The notes under the pieces are model-generated. The model was not told the DNA's origin, made no database searches, and saw only the letters and a program-made list of their open reading frames with translations. A DNA stretch of 64,000 nt from Lacunisphaera limnophila (GTDB taxonomy: Bacteria; Verrucomicrobiota; Verrucomicrobiia; Opitutales; Opitutaceae), in assembly GCF_001746835.1 (NCBI RefSeq), contig NZ_CP016094.1:434001-498000 (forward strand), given 5' to 3'. Of this stretch, positions 15,093 through 25,019 are shown in pieces; position 1 is the first letter of the stretch, and each line of letters begins with the position of its first letter. The translations under genes and the position numbers were made by a program.

Positions 15093-18000
15093 ATGGCCAT
15101 TCACGTCGCGCTTAACCACCGGACCAGCTACAAATACGACCGCCCTGTCACCCTCGGGCCCCAAGTCATCCGGTTGCGCCCCGCCCCGCACTGCCGCACG
15201 CCCATCCTCAGCTACTCGCTGAAACTCAAGCCGGCCAAGGGCCACTTCCTCAACTGGCAGCAGGACGCCTTCGGCAACTACCTCGCCCGCGTCGTCTACC
15301 CGGAAAAGGTCACCGAGTTCTCCGTTGAGGTCGACGTTGTCGCCGAGATGTCGGTCTACAATCCCTTCGATTTCTTCCTCGAGCCCTACGCGGAAAAATT
15401 CCCGTTCACCTACGAGAAGAAACTCGCCACCGAGCTCGCCCCCTTCCTCCGCAAGAACGCCCGCAAGCCGAAGTTCGGCGCCTTCGTCGCCGGCATCGAC
15501 CTCAAGCCCCAGCGCACGATCGATTTCCTCGTCGCCCTCAACAGCGCGGTCAACCGCCTCGTGAGCTACGTCATCCGCCTCGAGCCGGGCGTGCAGACCC
15601 CCGAGAAAACGCTCACCCTCGGCAGCGGCTCCTGCCGCGACTCCGCCTGGCTCCTCGTCAACGCCCTCCGCCACTGCGGCCTCGCGGCGCGCTTCGTCTC
15701 CGGCTACCTCATTCAGCTCAAGGCCGATCAGAAATCCCTCGACGGCCCCAGCGGCGCCGAAACCGACTTCACCGACCTCCACGCCTGGTGCGAGGTCTAC
15801 CTCCCCGGCGCCGGCTGGATCGGCCTCGACCCGACGTCCGGCCTCCTCGCCGGCGAGGGCCACATTCCCCTCGCCTGCTCGCCCGAACCCTCCAGCGCCG
15901 CGGCCATCAGCGGCGGCGTGGACGAGTGCGAAACCGAGTTCGACTTCGCCATGGCCGTCACGCGCGTCCACGAGTCCCCGCGCGTCACCAAGCCCTACAC
16001 CGAGGAACAGTGGACGAAGATCGAGGCCCTCGGCCACCAGATCGACGCCGAGCTCACCAAGAACGACGTGCGCCTCACCATGGGCGGCGAGCCGACGTTC
16101 ATCTCCCTCGACGATCCCGACGGCCCCGAGTGGAACTTCGTCGCCGCCTCCCACCGCAAGCGCGTCCTCTCCGGCCAGCTCATCAAGCGCCTCCGCACCA
16201 AGTTCGCCCCCGGCGCCCTCCTCCACTACGGCCAGGGCAAGTGGTATCCCGGCGAACAGCTCCCGCGCTGGGCCCTCTCCGCCTACTGGCGCAAGGACGG
16301 CGTCCCGATCTGGCACGACGACTCGCTCATCGCCGACGAATCCAAGAACTACGGCCACGGCCCCAAGGAGGCCAAGGAACTCGCCTCCCGCCTCGCCCGC
16401 ACGCTCGGCGTCAATCCCGCCCATCTCATTCCGGGTTACGAGGACGCCTTCTACTACACCTGGAAGGAGCGCCGCCTGCCCTCCAATGTCACGCCCGAGA
16501 AAACCAACCTCAAGGACAAGCTCGAGCGCGAACGCATCGCCCGCATTTTCCAGGAAGGCCTCGGCACCGTCGTCGGCTACGCCCTGCCCATCAAGCGCGC
16601 CACCGTGGGCAACCAGACGGGCTGGATGTCCGGCTCGTGGTTCCTGCGCGACGACGAGACGCTTTGGCTGATCCCCGGTGACTCGTGCATGGGCCTGCGC
16701 CTGCCGCTCGATTCCGTACCGTGGGTCGCCGACAAGGACTACCCTTGGAATTGGCAGCAGGATCCCTCCGCCACCCTCGGCGCCCTACCCAAGGAAACGC
16801 CCCACGACCGCCGCCGCCTCGCCGCGCTCCGCGCCGGCCAGCGCATCCTCAGCGGCGGCGGCGCGGCCCTGCCCGCCGGCTACGGCCCCGGCCAGCGCGC
16901 CCAGGATCCCGAAAATCTCCCGCCCCTGCCGCCCCCCAACCTCGACCCGAATCGCCGCCCGCAGCCGGGCGAGAGCGCGCCGTGGATCATCCGCACCGCT
17001 CTCTGCGTGCAGCCGCGCGACGGCCGCCTCCACGTCTTCATGCCGCCGGTCAGCACGACCGAGGATTACCTCGACCTGATCTCCGGCATCGAGGCCACTG
17101 TCACCGAGATGGGCGTGCCCGTCATCATCGAGGGCGAGACCCCGCCGAAGGACCCGCGCCTCAACAAGCTCGCCGTCACCCCCGACCCCGGCGTCATTGA
17201 GGTCAACATGCACCCGAGCAAGACTTGGGACGAACTCGTTGAGCGCACCACCGTGCTCTACGAAGAGGCGCGGCAGACGCGTCTTGGCACCGAGAAGTTC
17301 ATGCTCGACGGCCGCCACTCCGGCACCGGCGGCGGCAACCACATCATCATCGGCGGCGAGACTCCCGGCGACTCGCCTGTCCTGCGCCGCCCCGACCTGC
17401 TGCGCTCGCTCCTCGCGTACTGGCAGAATCACCCGTCGCTCAGCTGGCTGTTCTCCGGCCTGTTCATCGGCCCGACCTCGCAGGCCCCGCGCATCGACGA
17501 AGCGCGCAACGACGCCCTCTACGAACTGGAGGTCGCGTTCAAGGAGATGGACCGCCAGCTCGGCACCTTCAACAGCGTGCCGCCGTGGATGGTCGACCGC
17601 CTCTTCCGCAACCTCCTCACCGACGCCACCGGCAACACCCACCGCAGCGAGTTCAGCATCGACAAGCTCTACGCCCCCGAGGGCCCGACCGGCCGCCTCG
17701 GTCTGGTCGAGATGCGCGCCTTCGAGATGCCGCCGCATGCCCGCATGAGCCTCGCCCAGCACCTCCTGCTGCGCGGCCTCGTGAACAAGTTCTGGAAGGA
17801 GCCGTACAAGAACGGCCTCGTCCGCTGGGGCACCGACATCCACGACCGCTGGATGCTGCCGCACTTCAACAAGACGGACTTCAACGAGGTCATCCGCGAC
17901 CTGCGCCTCGACGGCCAGCCCTTCGAGGCCGGCTGGTTCGACCCCCACTTCGAGTTCCGTTTCCCGCGCGTCGGTGAGTTCAGTGTGCGCGACGTCAAGG

Positions 18001-18503
18001 TCGAGCTCCGCGCCGCCCTCGAGCCGTGGCATGTGCTCGGCGAGGAACCTGGCCCCGGCGGCACCGTGCGTTACGTCGACAGCTCCCTCGAGCGCCTGCA
18101 GGTCAAGGCCACCGGCCTCACCGGCGACCGCTTCGTGCTCACAGCCAACGGCCACCGCGTCCCGCTCCACCCGACCGGCGTCAACGGCGAGGGCGTGGCC
18201 GGCGTGCGTTACCGCGCCTGGCAGCCGCCCGAGTGCCTGCACCCCACGATTCCCTCGCATGCGCCCGTGGTGTTCGACCTCGTGGATACCTGGAACAAGC
18301 GCTCGCTCGGCGGCTGCACTTACTATGTCGCCCACCCCGGCGGCCGCAGCTACGAGACTTTCCCGGTGAACTCCTACGAGGCCGAGAGCCGCCGCCTCGC
18401 CCGCTTCCAGGGCATCGGCCACACCCCCGGCGGCATGCGCCCCGCGATCCCGGCATCCACCTCGCGCGAGTTGCCCTTCACCCTCGACCTGCGGAATCCG
18501 TAG
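15093..18503 (+). CDS. Transglutaminase fused to DUF2126 putative amidoligase (locus A)
   Basis: 1136 residues. The N-terminal part (about 1-290) is a bacterial transglutaminase-like domain with an intact papain-type triad: Cys181 in [11 protein letters not shown], His230 in [10 protein letters not shown] and Asp246 in GLDPTSG. The rest is the DUF2126 domain, classed in Pfam as a putative amidoligase and linked by Iyer, Aravind and colleagues to glutamine synthetase/GCS-like COOH-NH2 ligases. Conserved-looking segments include [12 protein letters not shown] (about 328-339) and [17 protein letters not shown] (near 740). The protein could cleave or transfer at amide bonds and also form them. 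It heads locus A and is followed 116 nt later by the ATP-grasp/alpha-E fusion. There is no signal peptide. The length is typical for this fused family. The substrate is unknown. Confidence 0.88.
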   Translation: MAIHVALNHRTSYKYDRPVTLGPQVIRLRPAPHCRTPILSYSLKLKPAKGHFLNWQQDAFGNYLARVVYPEKVTEFSVEVDVVAEMSVYNPFDFFLEPYAEKFPFTYEKKLATELAPFLRKNARKPKFGAFVAGIDLKPQRTIDFLVALNSAVNRLVSYVIRLEPGVQTPEKTLTLGSGSCRDSAWLLVNALRHCGLAARFVSGYLIQLKADQKSLDGPSGAETDFTDLHAWCEVYLPGAGWIGLDPTSGLLAGEGHIPLACSPEPSSAAAISGGVDECETEFDFAMAVTRVHESPRVTKPYTEEQWTKIEALGHQIDAELTKNDVRLTMGGEPTFISLDDPDGPEWNFVAASHRKRVLSGQLIKRLRTKFAPGALLHYGQGKWYPGEQLPRWALSAYWRKDGVPIWHDDSLIADESKNYGHGPKEAKELASRLARTLGVNPAHLIPGYEDAFYYTWKERRLPSNVTPEKTNLKDKLERERIARIFQEGLGTVVGYALPIKRATVGNQTGWMSGSWFLRDDETLWLIPGDSCMGLRLPLDSVPWVADKDYPWNWQQDPSATLGALPKETPHDRRRLAALRAGQRILSGGGAALPAGYGPGQRAQDPENLPPLPPPNLDPNRRPQPGESAPWIIRTALCVQPRDGRLHVFMPPVSTTEDYLDLISGIEATVTEMGVPVIIEGETPPKDPRLNKLAVTPDPGVIEVNMHPSKTWDELVERTTVLYEEARQTRLGTEKFMLDGRHSGTGGGNHIIIGGETPGDSPVLRRPDLLRSLLAYWQNHPSLSWLFSGLFIGPTSQAPRIDEARNDALYELEVAFKEMDRQLGTFNSVPPWMVDRLFRNLLTDATGNTHRSEFSIDKLYAPEGPTGRLGLVEMRAFEMPPHARMSLAQHLLLRGLVNKFWKEPYKNGLVRWGTDIHDRWMLPHFNKTDFNEVIRDLRLDGQPFEAGWFDPHFEFRFPRVGEFSVRDVKVELRAALEPWHVLGEEPGPGGTVRYVDSSLERLQVKATGLTGDRFVLTANGHRVPLHPTGVNGEGVAGVRYRAWQPPECLHPTIPSHAPVVFDLVDTWNKRSLGGCTYYVAHPGGRSYETFPVNSYEAESRRLARFQGIGHTPGGMRPAIPASTSRELPFTLDLRNP

Positions 18504-18514
18504 GCCGGGGTTCT

Positions 18515-18557
18515 TTATAGGACCTATAGGCCCCATAAGCCCTATAGGACCTATAAG
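18515..18557. repeat. TATAGGACCTATA palindromic repeat cluster
   Basis: TATAGGACCTATAGG followed by CCCATAAGCC and TATAGGACCTATAAGG: a repeated TATAGG..CCTATA palindrome. It lies in the 116-nt gap between the first two genes of locus A and could affect read-through between them. Confidence 0.65.
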
Positions 18558-18619
18558 GTGCCAGCCCCACCACCCCACCCCGCGCTTGCCACCCCGCGCC
18601 GCTTCCGAAAGCTTTTGCC

Positions 18620-21082
18620 ATGCCCGCGCCCGCCTCCAGCGCCCGTTCCGTCCTGCACGGTTATGCCCCCAAGGGCAGCCGGTACGACGAATGCGTTGAT
18701 GCGGCCGGCCACCTGCGCCCGGCCTGGGCGCAGTTTTTCAGCCACCTCTCCGGCAACCCCACCGCCGCCCTCCAGGCCGCCCATGAGGCCGGCCACCGCG
18801 CCATCGTCGAGCAGGACGTGAACATGAACGTCTACCGCGGCGAACGCGCGGGCAGCCAGCTCTGGCCCCTCGACGTGCTCCCGCTGCTCATCGGCGCCGG
18901 CGAGTGGGAAACCCTCACCCGCGGCCTCCGCCAGCGCGCCCACCTCTTCAACGAACTGCTGCTCGATCTCTACGGCGACCAGAAGCTCCTCCGCGGCGGC
19001 CTCATCCCGCCCGCCGTGGCGATGCACAACCCGCACTTCCTCCGTCCCTGCGTCGGCCTCGGTCGCGGCTCGCCGACCTACCTCCACACCCTCGCCGTCG
19101 ACGTCGCCCGCTCCTCCGACGGCCGCTGGTGGGTGATTGAGGACCGCCTCGACGCGCCCTCCGGCCTCGGCTACTCGCTGCAGAACCGCATCATCACGCG
19201 CCAGGCCCTGGCCGACGTCTTCCACCGCGCGCCCGTCCAGCGGCTCTACCGCTTCTTCCACGACTACCGCCAGTCCCTCGAGCACCTCGCCCCCCAGAGC
19301 GCCGACCCGCGCATCGTCCTCCTCTCGCCCGGCCCGGCCAACGAGACATACTTCGAGCAGGCCTACCTCTCCAGCTACCTCGGCTACACGCTGGTCGAGG
19401 GCGAGGACCTCACCACCCGCAACCGCAAGGTCTACCTCCGTACCGTCGGCGGCCTGCAGCAGGTCGACGTCGTGTTGCGCCGCCTCGACTCCGAGTTCTG
19501 CGACCCGCTCGAGCTCGACCCTCATTCCCTGCTCGGCGTCCCCGGCCTCATCCACGCCGCCCACCACCGCAACGTCGCGCTGGCCAACCAGCCCGGCTGC
19601 CGCGCCCTCGAGACCCCCGCGCTGCTGGGTTTCCTCGCACCGCTGTGCCGCCACGTCCTCGGCGAGGAACTGCAGCTCCCCAACGCCGCCACCTGGTGGT
19701 GCGGCCAGGACAAGCCCCGCGACTACGTCCTCAACCACCTCGCCGACCTCGTCGTCAAACCCACTTTCCGCACCCGCGACTCCGCCCCGCCCCGCTACGG
19801 CGCGTGGATGGGCAAGTCCGCCCGCGCCACGCTGGCCGACGAGATCCGCGCCAACCCCGCCGGCTGGTGCGCCCAGGAACGCGTCTTCCACAGCACCACC
19901 CCAGGCTGGCACGAGGGCGCCCTCCGCCCGATGCCGTTCATCACCCGCCTCTATGTTTCGTGGCACGACGGCGACTACACCGTGATGCCCGGCGGCCTCA
20001 CCCGCTGCAACCCGCGCGGCGAGGACATGATCGTCTCCCTCCAGCAGGGCAGCGTGAGCAAGGACACCTGGATCCTCCACGAGGGCCTGCCGCACGACCC
20101 GCCGATTTTGCTCAGCCCGCGCCCGACGGAGACACTGCGCCACCCCGCGACCACCCCGAGCCGCACCGCCAACAACTTTTTCTGGCTCGGCCGCTACCTC
20201 GAGCGCGCCGGCGCCCTCGCCCGCCGCCTGGAAAAGATCGACGCTCTCCTCCACGACGAGATCGCCCTCCTCGACCCGGCCGTGCCCCGCGACACGCTCG
20301 CCCTCATCTTCCGCATGCAGGACCTGCCGGCGGCCGGCGACGGCCGCCCGCTCGACCAACTCGCGACCGCCGCCCGCCAGGCCGCCGACGACCCGAACCG
20401 GCCCTCCAGCCTCGCCGCCACCGTCGCCAACCTCGTGCGCCTGCTGGAGACCCTCAAGGTCCGCCTGCCCCACGAGGCCTGGCAGATGATCCGCCACCTG
20501 CGCCAGCGCCGCAAGGCGGGCGACACCGTCGCCTGCGCCTGGCTCCGGCAGCACCTCACGGCCCTTGAGGGCCTCACCCTCGAGTCCATGCCGCACGACA
20601 CCGGCTGGCACTTCCTCCAGCTCGGCCGCCGCCTCGAGCGTTCCCGCCAACTGCTCGACCTGCTGCAGGCCCTGCTCCCCGTCGCCGCCGACAAGACCCC
20701 GACCGAGTTCCGCCTGCAGACCCTGCTGCACCTCGCCGACGCCCTCTTCACCTACCGTCACGCCTACCACGGCGCCGTGGACTCCGCGGCCGTCATCGAC
20801 TGGCTGGTCGTCTCCCCCGACAACCCGCGCAGCCTCCGCTATCAGGCCGACGAGATCAACCGCCACCTCGGCGTCCTGCCCACCGATCTCGCCCCGCGCA
20901 GCGTCGCCGCCCTGCGCCTCCAGTCGATGCGCGTGCTCGGCCAGGTCCGCCTCAACGATGCCGCCCACCTCGCCGCCCACCCGGACGAGGCCCTGCAGCT
21001 CTTCCGCGAGCAACAGTCGCACCTCGCCACCGTGAGCGACGAGCTGAGCCACATCTACTTCTCCCACGCGGAGAGCCGGTGA
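18620..21082 (+). CDS. Circularly permuted ATP-grasp fused to alpha-E domain (locus A)
   Basis: 820 residues. Residues about 1-500 form a circularly permuted type 2 ATP-grasp domain (old DUF404/DUF407): DVNMNVYRGERAGSQLWPLD, WVIEDRLDAPSGLGYSLQNR, IVLLSPGPANETYFEQAYLS, LVVKPTFR and TVMPGGLTRCNPRGEDMI are family landmarks. Residues about 515-815 form an alpha-E domain (DUF403), opening with ANNFFWLGRYLERAGALARR. ATP-grasp enzymes of this group are predicted to ligate amino acids or peptides through acyl-phosphate intermediates, and alpha-E is an all-helical partner domain. In locus B the same two domains are separate genes. The gene ends 33 nt before the next transglutaminase gene, consistent with an operon. 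No biochemical role is established. Confidence 0.9.
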   Translation: MPAPASSARSVLHGYAPKGSRYDECVDAAGHLRPAWAQFFSHLSGNPTAALQAAHEAGHRAIVEQDVNMNVYRGERAGSQLWPLDVLPLLIGAGEWETLTRGLRQRAHLFNELLLDLYGDQKLLRGGLIPPAVAMHNPHFLRPCVGLGRGSPTYLHTLAVDVARSSDGRWWVIEDRLDAPSGLGYSLQNRIITRQALADVFHRAPVQRLYRFFHDYRQSLEHLAPQSADPRIVLLSPGPANETYFEQAYLSSYLGYTLVEGEDLTTRNRKVYLRTVGGLQQVDVVLRRLDSEFCDPLELDPHSLLGVPGLIHAAHHRNVALANQPGCRALETPALLGFLAPLCRHVLGEELQLPNAATWWCGQDKPRDYVLNHLADLVVKPTFRTRDSAPPRYGAWMGKSARATLADEIRANPAGWCAQERVFHSTTPGWHEGALRPMPFITRLYVSWHDGDYTVMPGGLTRCNPRGEDMIVSLQQGSVSKDTWILHEGLPHDPPILLSPRPTETLRHPATTPSRTANNFFWLGRYLERAGALARRLEKIDALLHDEIALLDPAVPRDTLALIFRMQDLPAAGDGRPLDQLATAARQAADDPNRPSSLAATVANLVRLLETLKVRLPHEAWQMIRHLRQRRKAGDTVACAWLRQHLTALEGLTLESMPHDTGWHFLQLGRRLERSRQLLDLLQALLPVAADKTPTEFRLQTLLHLADALFTYRHAYHGAVDSAAVIDWLVVSPDNPRSLRYQADEINRHLGVLPTDLAPRSVAALRLQSMRVLGQVRLNDAAHLAAHPDEALQLFREQQSHLATVSDELSHIYFSHAESR

Positions 21083-21115
21083 TGCCGACAAGCCACCCGC
21101 ACGCCTGAAGGCCCC

Positions 21116-21994
21116 ATGCCTGAATACCGCATCACGCACCAGACCGTCTACCAGCACGGCGCCCCGGCCGGCGCGGCCTGGCAGACGCTCCAGCTCCAGC
21201 CGCGGCAGGAGCCGGCGCAGGAGTGCCTCGACTTCCAGCTGGAGCTGCACCCCGCCGCGCCCGACCTCTCGACGCGCACGGACTTCTTCGGCAACACCCG
21301 GCACTTCTTCGCCGTGCGCGAGCCGCACCGCGAACTCTCGATCACCAGCCACGCCACGGTGCGCCGCGAGGCTCCCGCCCTGCCCCTGCCCGGCCTCAGC
21401 CCTTCGCTGAGCGAGACGCGCGACCGCACCCGCCAGTCCATCCAGTCCGGCGAGGGATTTCTGCTCGAGCAATACCTCTGCGCCACGCCGCAGGTGCCGT
21501 TGCTGCCCGCCACCGCGTCGCTGGCCGACGGCCTCGACCCGAACCTGCCCGTGCTGGCGTGGCTCGAGCAGTTGGGCCGGCGCTTCGATGAGGCCTTCAC
21601 CTTCGATCCCACCGCGACCACCGTCAGCACCCCTCTCGCTGACGTTTGGGCGAGCAAGCGCGGCGTCTGCCAGGATTTCACGCACGTCCTGCTGAGCTGC
21701 CTGCGCCAGCACGGCCTGCCTGCGGCCTATGTCAGCGGTTACCTGCTGACCCAGCCGCCCCCCGGCCAGCCGCGCCTGCGCGGGGCCGACGCCATGCATG
21801 CGTGGGCCTCGATCCACGTGCCCGAGCTCGGCTGGGTGGACTACGATCCCACCAACACCTGCTTCGCCGCCGACGGCCACATCGTCGTCGCCCGCGGGCG
21901 CGACTACTCCGACGTCAGCCCCACGCACGGTTATTTCACCGGCAGCTATTCCCCGCGCCTCCGCGTCGCCGTGACGGTCGAGCCGGTGGCCTGA
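21116..21994 (+). CDS. Transglutaminase-like cysteine protease family protein (locus A)
   Basis: 292 residues: an N-terminal beta-rich Bact_transglu_N-type domain (about 1-140, starting YRITHQTVYQHG) and a transglutaminase core (about 150-290). The triad is complete: Cys185 in RGVCQDFTHV, His228 in DAMHAWASIHV and Asp244 in VDYDPTNTC. The ending DYSDVSPTHGYFTGSY matches the family. There is no signal peptide. It is the last gene of locus A, following the ATP-grasp/alpha-E gene by 33 nt, and is followed by a bidirectional repeat. It is similar in layout to the locus B protein at 59413-60309. The family may act as a peptidase or transferase on the product of the ATP-grasp enzyme; that is inference from conserved clustering. 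Confidence 0.9.
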   Translation: MPEYRITHQTVYQHGAPAGAAWQTLQLQPRQEPAQECLDFQLELHPAAPDLSTRTDFFGNTRHFFAVREPHRELSITSHATVRREAPALPLPGLSPSLSETRDRTRQSIQSGEGFLLEQYLCATPQVPLLPATASLADGLDPNLPVLAWLEQLGRRFDEAFTFDPTATTVSTPLADVWASKRGVCQDFTHVLLSCLRQHGLPAAYVSGYLLTQPPPGQPRLRGADAMHAWASIHVPELGWVDYDPTNTCFAADGHIVVARGRDYSDVSPTHGYFTGSYSPRLRVAVTVEPVA

Positions 21995-22002
21995 TTTGCA
22001 TG

Positions 22003-22086
22003 TTGTAGGGCGGCATCTCCGAATGCCGCCTCAAACGCGACATCATGATCGCACGAAGGCGGGATTTGGAAATCCCGCCCTACATC
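22003..22086. repeat. TGTAGGGCGG paired inverted repeat, copy 1
   Basis: TTGTAGGGCGGCATCTCCGA and its near-inverse ending AATCCCGCCCTACATC, with a short spacer containing TCAAACGCG. Each half can also fold on itself (GGCGGCAT..ATGCCGCC and GGCGGGATTTGGAAATCCCGCC). It fills the space between the convergent ends of the locus A transglutaminase and the SRPBCC gene. Confidence 0.85.
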
Positions 22087-22092
22087 AATCGC

Positions 22093-22500
22093 TCACGCCA
22101 CCGCCAGCTCCGGATGCAGCTGCGCTGGCAATTCCCGCAGGCCCGTCAGCAGCGCCTCGAACAACCTTTCATAATGCTCGTCCGTCAGGCCCGCGGTTTG
22201 CCGGCACGCGGCATGGACCAGCGCGCCGCCCTCGCCATCCGAGCGCACGCGCAGCGGGATCACGAGGCTCCAGCCCGAGACATGGCGCAGGCTGAGGTCG
22301 ATCACGCCGGCGATGTCGTCGACCTTGGTCTCGACCGCCAGCTCGCCCAGCGCGGTGTAGGCCCACCAGCCCTCGCGGTGCAGCTCGACCCACTCGCACA
22401 GGCCGCCGGTCCAGGCGGGCAGGTTCTCGATGTCGGCCAGAAAATTGAATGCCGTCGCGCGCGGCGCGGCCAGGGTGAGGGTCAGGAGGCGGGTTTGCAT
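22093..22500 (-). CDS. SRPBCC-superfamily protein
   Basis: 135 residues with the START/SRPBCC-like pattern: an N-terminal strand (TRLLTLTLAAPRATAFNFLA), the segment DIENLPAWTGGLCEWVE common in polyketide-cyclase-like members, and a C-terminal long helix (EHYERLFEALLTGLRELPA). Such proteins bind hydrophobic ligands or act as co-chaperone-like or stress proteins; function cannot be assigned. It begins 12 nt after the stop of the VOC gene on the same strand, so the two are probably co-transcribed. It runs convergently toward locus A, with a REP-like element between. Confidence 0.7.
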   Translation of the reverse strand: MQTRLLTLTLAAPRATAFNFLADIENLPAWTGGLCEWVELHREGWWAYTALGELAVETKVDDIAGVIDLSLRHVSGWSLVIPLRVRSDGEGGALVHAACRQTAGLTDEHYERLFEALLTGLRELPAQLHPELAVA

Positions 22501-22512
22501 GGGGGCGTTGGG

Positions 22513-22884
22513 TCAGGCCTTGCGGCGGTGGAAAATCAGGGAGTTGCCGTCTGGATCGGCCACGATCGCCATCTCGCAGACGCCGGTGTCCATCGGCTCA
22601 ATGATGAACTTCACCCCGCCCGCGCGCAGCACTGTCATGGCGGCGGCGAAGTCCGCGACTTCAAACGCCAGCGCCGGGCCGTCGGGCGAGGGCTTCCACT
22701 TGTCGGCCGACATGTTGGAGATACCGAGCGTGCCGGCGCCGATGTCGTATTCGATCCACTGCTTGCCCTCGTGATCGAAGACCGTGGCGACCTGCAGTCC
22801 AAGCAGCCCCTCGTAGAAACCGCGGGCGCGCGACATGTCGGTGACGGGGTATCCGGTGTAAGCGATGGCGGTGATCTTCATCAT
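22513..22884 (-). CDS. VOC-family protein (glyoxalase/bleomycin resistance type)
   Basis: 123 residues with one VOC module: ITAIAYTGYPVTDMSRARGF with FYEGLLGLQV, then WIEYDIGAGTLGIS, and a C-terminal half ALAFEVADFAAAMTVLRAGG followed by DPDGNSLIFHRR. The canonical first metal-ligand His is replaced (AYTGYPV), so a metal-dependent glyoxalase I reaction is unlikely; many such proteins bind small molecules. The frame begins with two consecutive ATGs, and either may be used. It probably forms a two-gene operon with the SRPBCC gene downstream. The 192 bases before it, toward the WYL regulator, contain an inverted repeat. Confidence 0.78.
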   Translation of the reverse strand: MMKITAIAYTGYPVTDMSRARGFYEGLLGLQVATVFDHEGKQWIEYDIGAGTLGISNMSADKWKPSPDGPALAFEVADFAAAMTVLRAGGVKFIIEPMDTGVCEMAIVADPDGNSLIFHRRKA

Positions 22885-22945
22885 GCCGCCATCCTACCAC
22901 CCCGCCCTGACAGCCCTATGTCAGGAGCCGGAAACCAATCCCTTT

Positions 22946-23060
22946 TCCGCGGATTTCACGGATGCGACGGATCCAATTCCCCCAGCTCTTCATCCTGAGC
23001 AAAGCGAAGGATGACAGGTTGCTTGGATTGTATCCGCGTCCATCCGCGCCATCCGCGGAA
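22946..23060. repeat. GGAT..ACGGAT inverted repeat with internal hairpin
   Basis: The outer arms are TTCCGCGGATTTCACGGATG (from 22946) and CATCCGCGCCATCCGCGGAA (ending near 23060). Inside is CATCCTGAGCAAAGCGAAGG, which forms its own hairpin. It lies between the WYL regulator's 3' end and the VOC gene's start. Confidence 0.7.
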
Positions 23061-23076
23061 ACCTGCCTTGGCTCTT

Positions 23077-24027
23077 TTACCCGTGCTTCGCCGCCACTTT
23101 CTCCGCGGCGCTGCGGACCAGCGTCCGCAGCTTCTTCGGCGCCATCGCCTCGGCCCGGTCACCAAAGGACAGCAACCACTGCGCGGTCCACTCGAGGGAA
23201 TAGGAATACAGCGTGAACTCCGCGCCGCCGTCGCGCTTCTCCTCCTCGATGAGGGTGGCGTAGCTTTCCCGCTGCGCCCGCTCCTGCGCGTGCTGGTGGA
23301 ACCAGACGCGCACCGGCTCGGTGGCCCCGGCCCCGCGGTCGCGCTCCATGTGCTCCGCCAGCGAGAAATCATCGCGCGGCGTGAACACCACCGGCAGCAG
23401 CTCCAACCGCCGGATGCGGTCCACCCGGAAATGACGGATGCCCGTGCGGAGCCGGCACCACGCCACCAGGTACCACGCGCCGCCGTAAAACACCACGCCC
23501 AACGGCTCGACGTCGCGCTGCGTCTCCTCCTCCCGGTCGAGCCCGCGGTAGGCCATCCGCAGCACCCGCCGGAGGACGACGCCCTGCTGCACCGTCACCA
23601 TCCAGCGCTGCCCGGCGATGTCGGGCGCGGCGCGCCCCACCCGGCCGCGCACGATCGTGCGGCTGACGAGCTTCGCCACATGGTCCTGCTTGTCGCGCGG
23701 CAACACCGCCCGGAGCTTGTCGAGCGCCGAAGCCATCGGGCCGTGCAGCGATGCGTCGGTAAACTGTTTCACCATCTCGCCGCCCACGAAGAGGGCCGAG
23801 GCCTCCTCGGCCGTGAACATGACGGGCGGCAGCTGGTAACCCTTCATCAGGCAGTACCCCACGCCGGCCTCGCCGCTGATCGGCACCCCGCCCTCGCCCA
23901 GGGCCGCGATGTCGCGGTAGATCGTGCGCTCGGTCACCTCGAAGTGCGCCGCCATCTCCGAGGCGCGCACGACCCGCCTGCCTTGCAGGAACAACACCAT
24001 CGCCACGAGCCGGTCGGTCCGATTCAT
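23077..24027 (-). CDS. HTH/WYL-domain transcriptional regulator
   Basis: 316 residues. The N-terminal HTH_11-type winged helix (about 1-60: MNRTDRLVAMVLFLQGRRVV, then VTERTIYRDIAALGEGGVPI) is followed by a central linker and a WYL domain (about 140-240, GVVFYGGAWYLVAWCRLRTG). A C-terminal WCX segment ends LSFGDRAEAMAPKKLRTLVR. WYL regulators sense nucleic acid or other ligands and usually control neighbouring genes. Here the candidates are the divergent YjdF-like gene (90 nt between starts) and the downstream VOC/SRPBCC pair. The ATG at 24027 is chosen because the N-terminal HTH begins there; an upstream ATG at 24096 adds unrelated residues. Confidence 0.88.
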   Translation of the reverse strand: MNRTDRLVAMVLFLQGRRVVRASEMAAHFEVTERTIYRDIAALGEGGVPISGEAGVGYCLMKGYQLPPVMFTAEEASALFVGGEMVKQFTDASLHGPMASALDKLRAVLPRDKQDHVAKLVSRTIVRGRVGRAAPDIAGQRWMVTVQQGVVLRRVLRMAYRGLDREEETQRDVEPLGVVFYGGAWYLVAWCRLRTGIRHFRVDRIRRLELLPVVFTPRDDFSLAEHMERDRGAGATEPVRVWFHQHAQERAQRESYATLIEEEKRDGGAEFTLYSYSLEWTAQWLLSFGDRAEAMAPKKLRTLVRSAAEKVAAKHG

Positions 24028-24117
24028 GTCGCCAGCACAAGCGGACACCCGGACCGCGGCGAGTTTTTCCTGCAAATTCCGGTAACCCCGACCCACCGGC
24101 CCCTGTCAGCAACCGGG

Positions 24118-24909
24118 ATGAAACCCACCCCGCGCCTCCTCCGGGCCCGCCAGCGCGTGAACACCCTTGTGGCCGCGCTCCGCTCCGTGCCCCACGGCCG
24201 CTATGTGCTGGGTCTGGCGGCCCTGCTCGGGCTGGTACTGCTGGCCTCCGCGTGGGGTGCCCGGGCGACGGGTACCTGGTTGCTGGAAAACACCCCGGTC
24301 GCCCTGGGCCTCCTCTTCCTCTGGACCACCTACCGGCTCATGCCGCTCTCGCGGGTGAGCTACACCCTGGTCTTCCTATTCCTGGCCCTGCATGAAATCG
24401 GCGCACACTGGACCTACGCCCATGTCCCCTACGATGAGTGGTGGCACACCGTCTTTGCCACCACCCTGAACACCCAGCTGGGTTTCGAGCGCAACCACTT
24501 CGACCGGCTCGTGCATTTTTCCTACGGCCTCCTGATCGCCTATCCCATCCGCGAGATCTTCCTCCGGCTCGTCAAGGTGGACGGCTTCTGGGGCTACTTC
24601 CTGCCCCTGGACGTCACCCTCAGCACCTCGGCTTTCTACGAGCTCCTCGAGTGGATCACGGCCGCGGTCGTCGGCAGCGACGCCAGCAACGACTTCCTCG
24701 GCTCGCAGGGCGACATCTGGGACGCCCAGAAGGACATGGCCATGGCCGGCCTCGGGGCGGTGTTCGCCATGACCCTCAGCGCGCTCATCGCCTGGCGCTA
24801 CGACCGCGACTTCGCGCGGGAGTTTGGCGAGAGCCTCAAGCTCAAGCGCACCGCCCCGCTCGGCGAGGAGGAGATCGCCCGCATCCAGCTGGGCCGGCCG
24901 CCGGATTAG
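24118..24909 (+). CDS. YjdF/DUF2238-like inner membrane protein
   Basis: 263 residues with about five to six membrane helices ([92 protein letters not shown]). The segments [27 protein letters not shown] and the acidic motif [20 protein letters not shown] are characteristic of the DUF2238 family (Escherichia coli YjdF). Function is unknown. The gene is divergent from the WYL regulator and followed 110 nt later by an ABC exporter. The ATG at 24118 is the first that precedes the hydrophobic region; the frame is open long before it, as is common in G+C-rich DNA. Confidence 0.85.
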   Translation: MKPTPRLLRARQRVNTLVAALRSVPHGRYVLGLAALLGLVLLASAWGARATGTWLLENTPVALGLLFLWTTYRLMPLSRVSYTLVFLFLALHEIGAHWTYAHVPYDEWWHTVFATTLNTQLGFERNHFDRLVHFSYGLLIAYPIREIFLRLVKVDGFWGYFLPLDVTLSTSAFYELLEWITAAVVGSDASNDFLGSQGDIWDAQKDMAMAGLGAVFAMTLSALIAWRYDRDFAREFGESLKLKRTAPLGEEEIARIQLGRPPD

Positions 24910-25019
24910 CAACCCGCCTACTCGGTCCCATCATCCACGCTCCCACCGGGCCGGGCGCCGGGCTTTTGGTTGCACGCCGGGGCGACCCGGGTAGCGTGCC
25001 GCTCCACCCTCCCTCCGCC

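Noticed and set aside
18551-21928. A 1125-codon open frame on the minus strand
   Set aside because: It is antisense to the locus A ATP-grasp/alpha-E and transglutaminase genes, with low-complexity composition. The plus-strand products have clear families.
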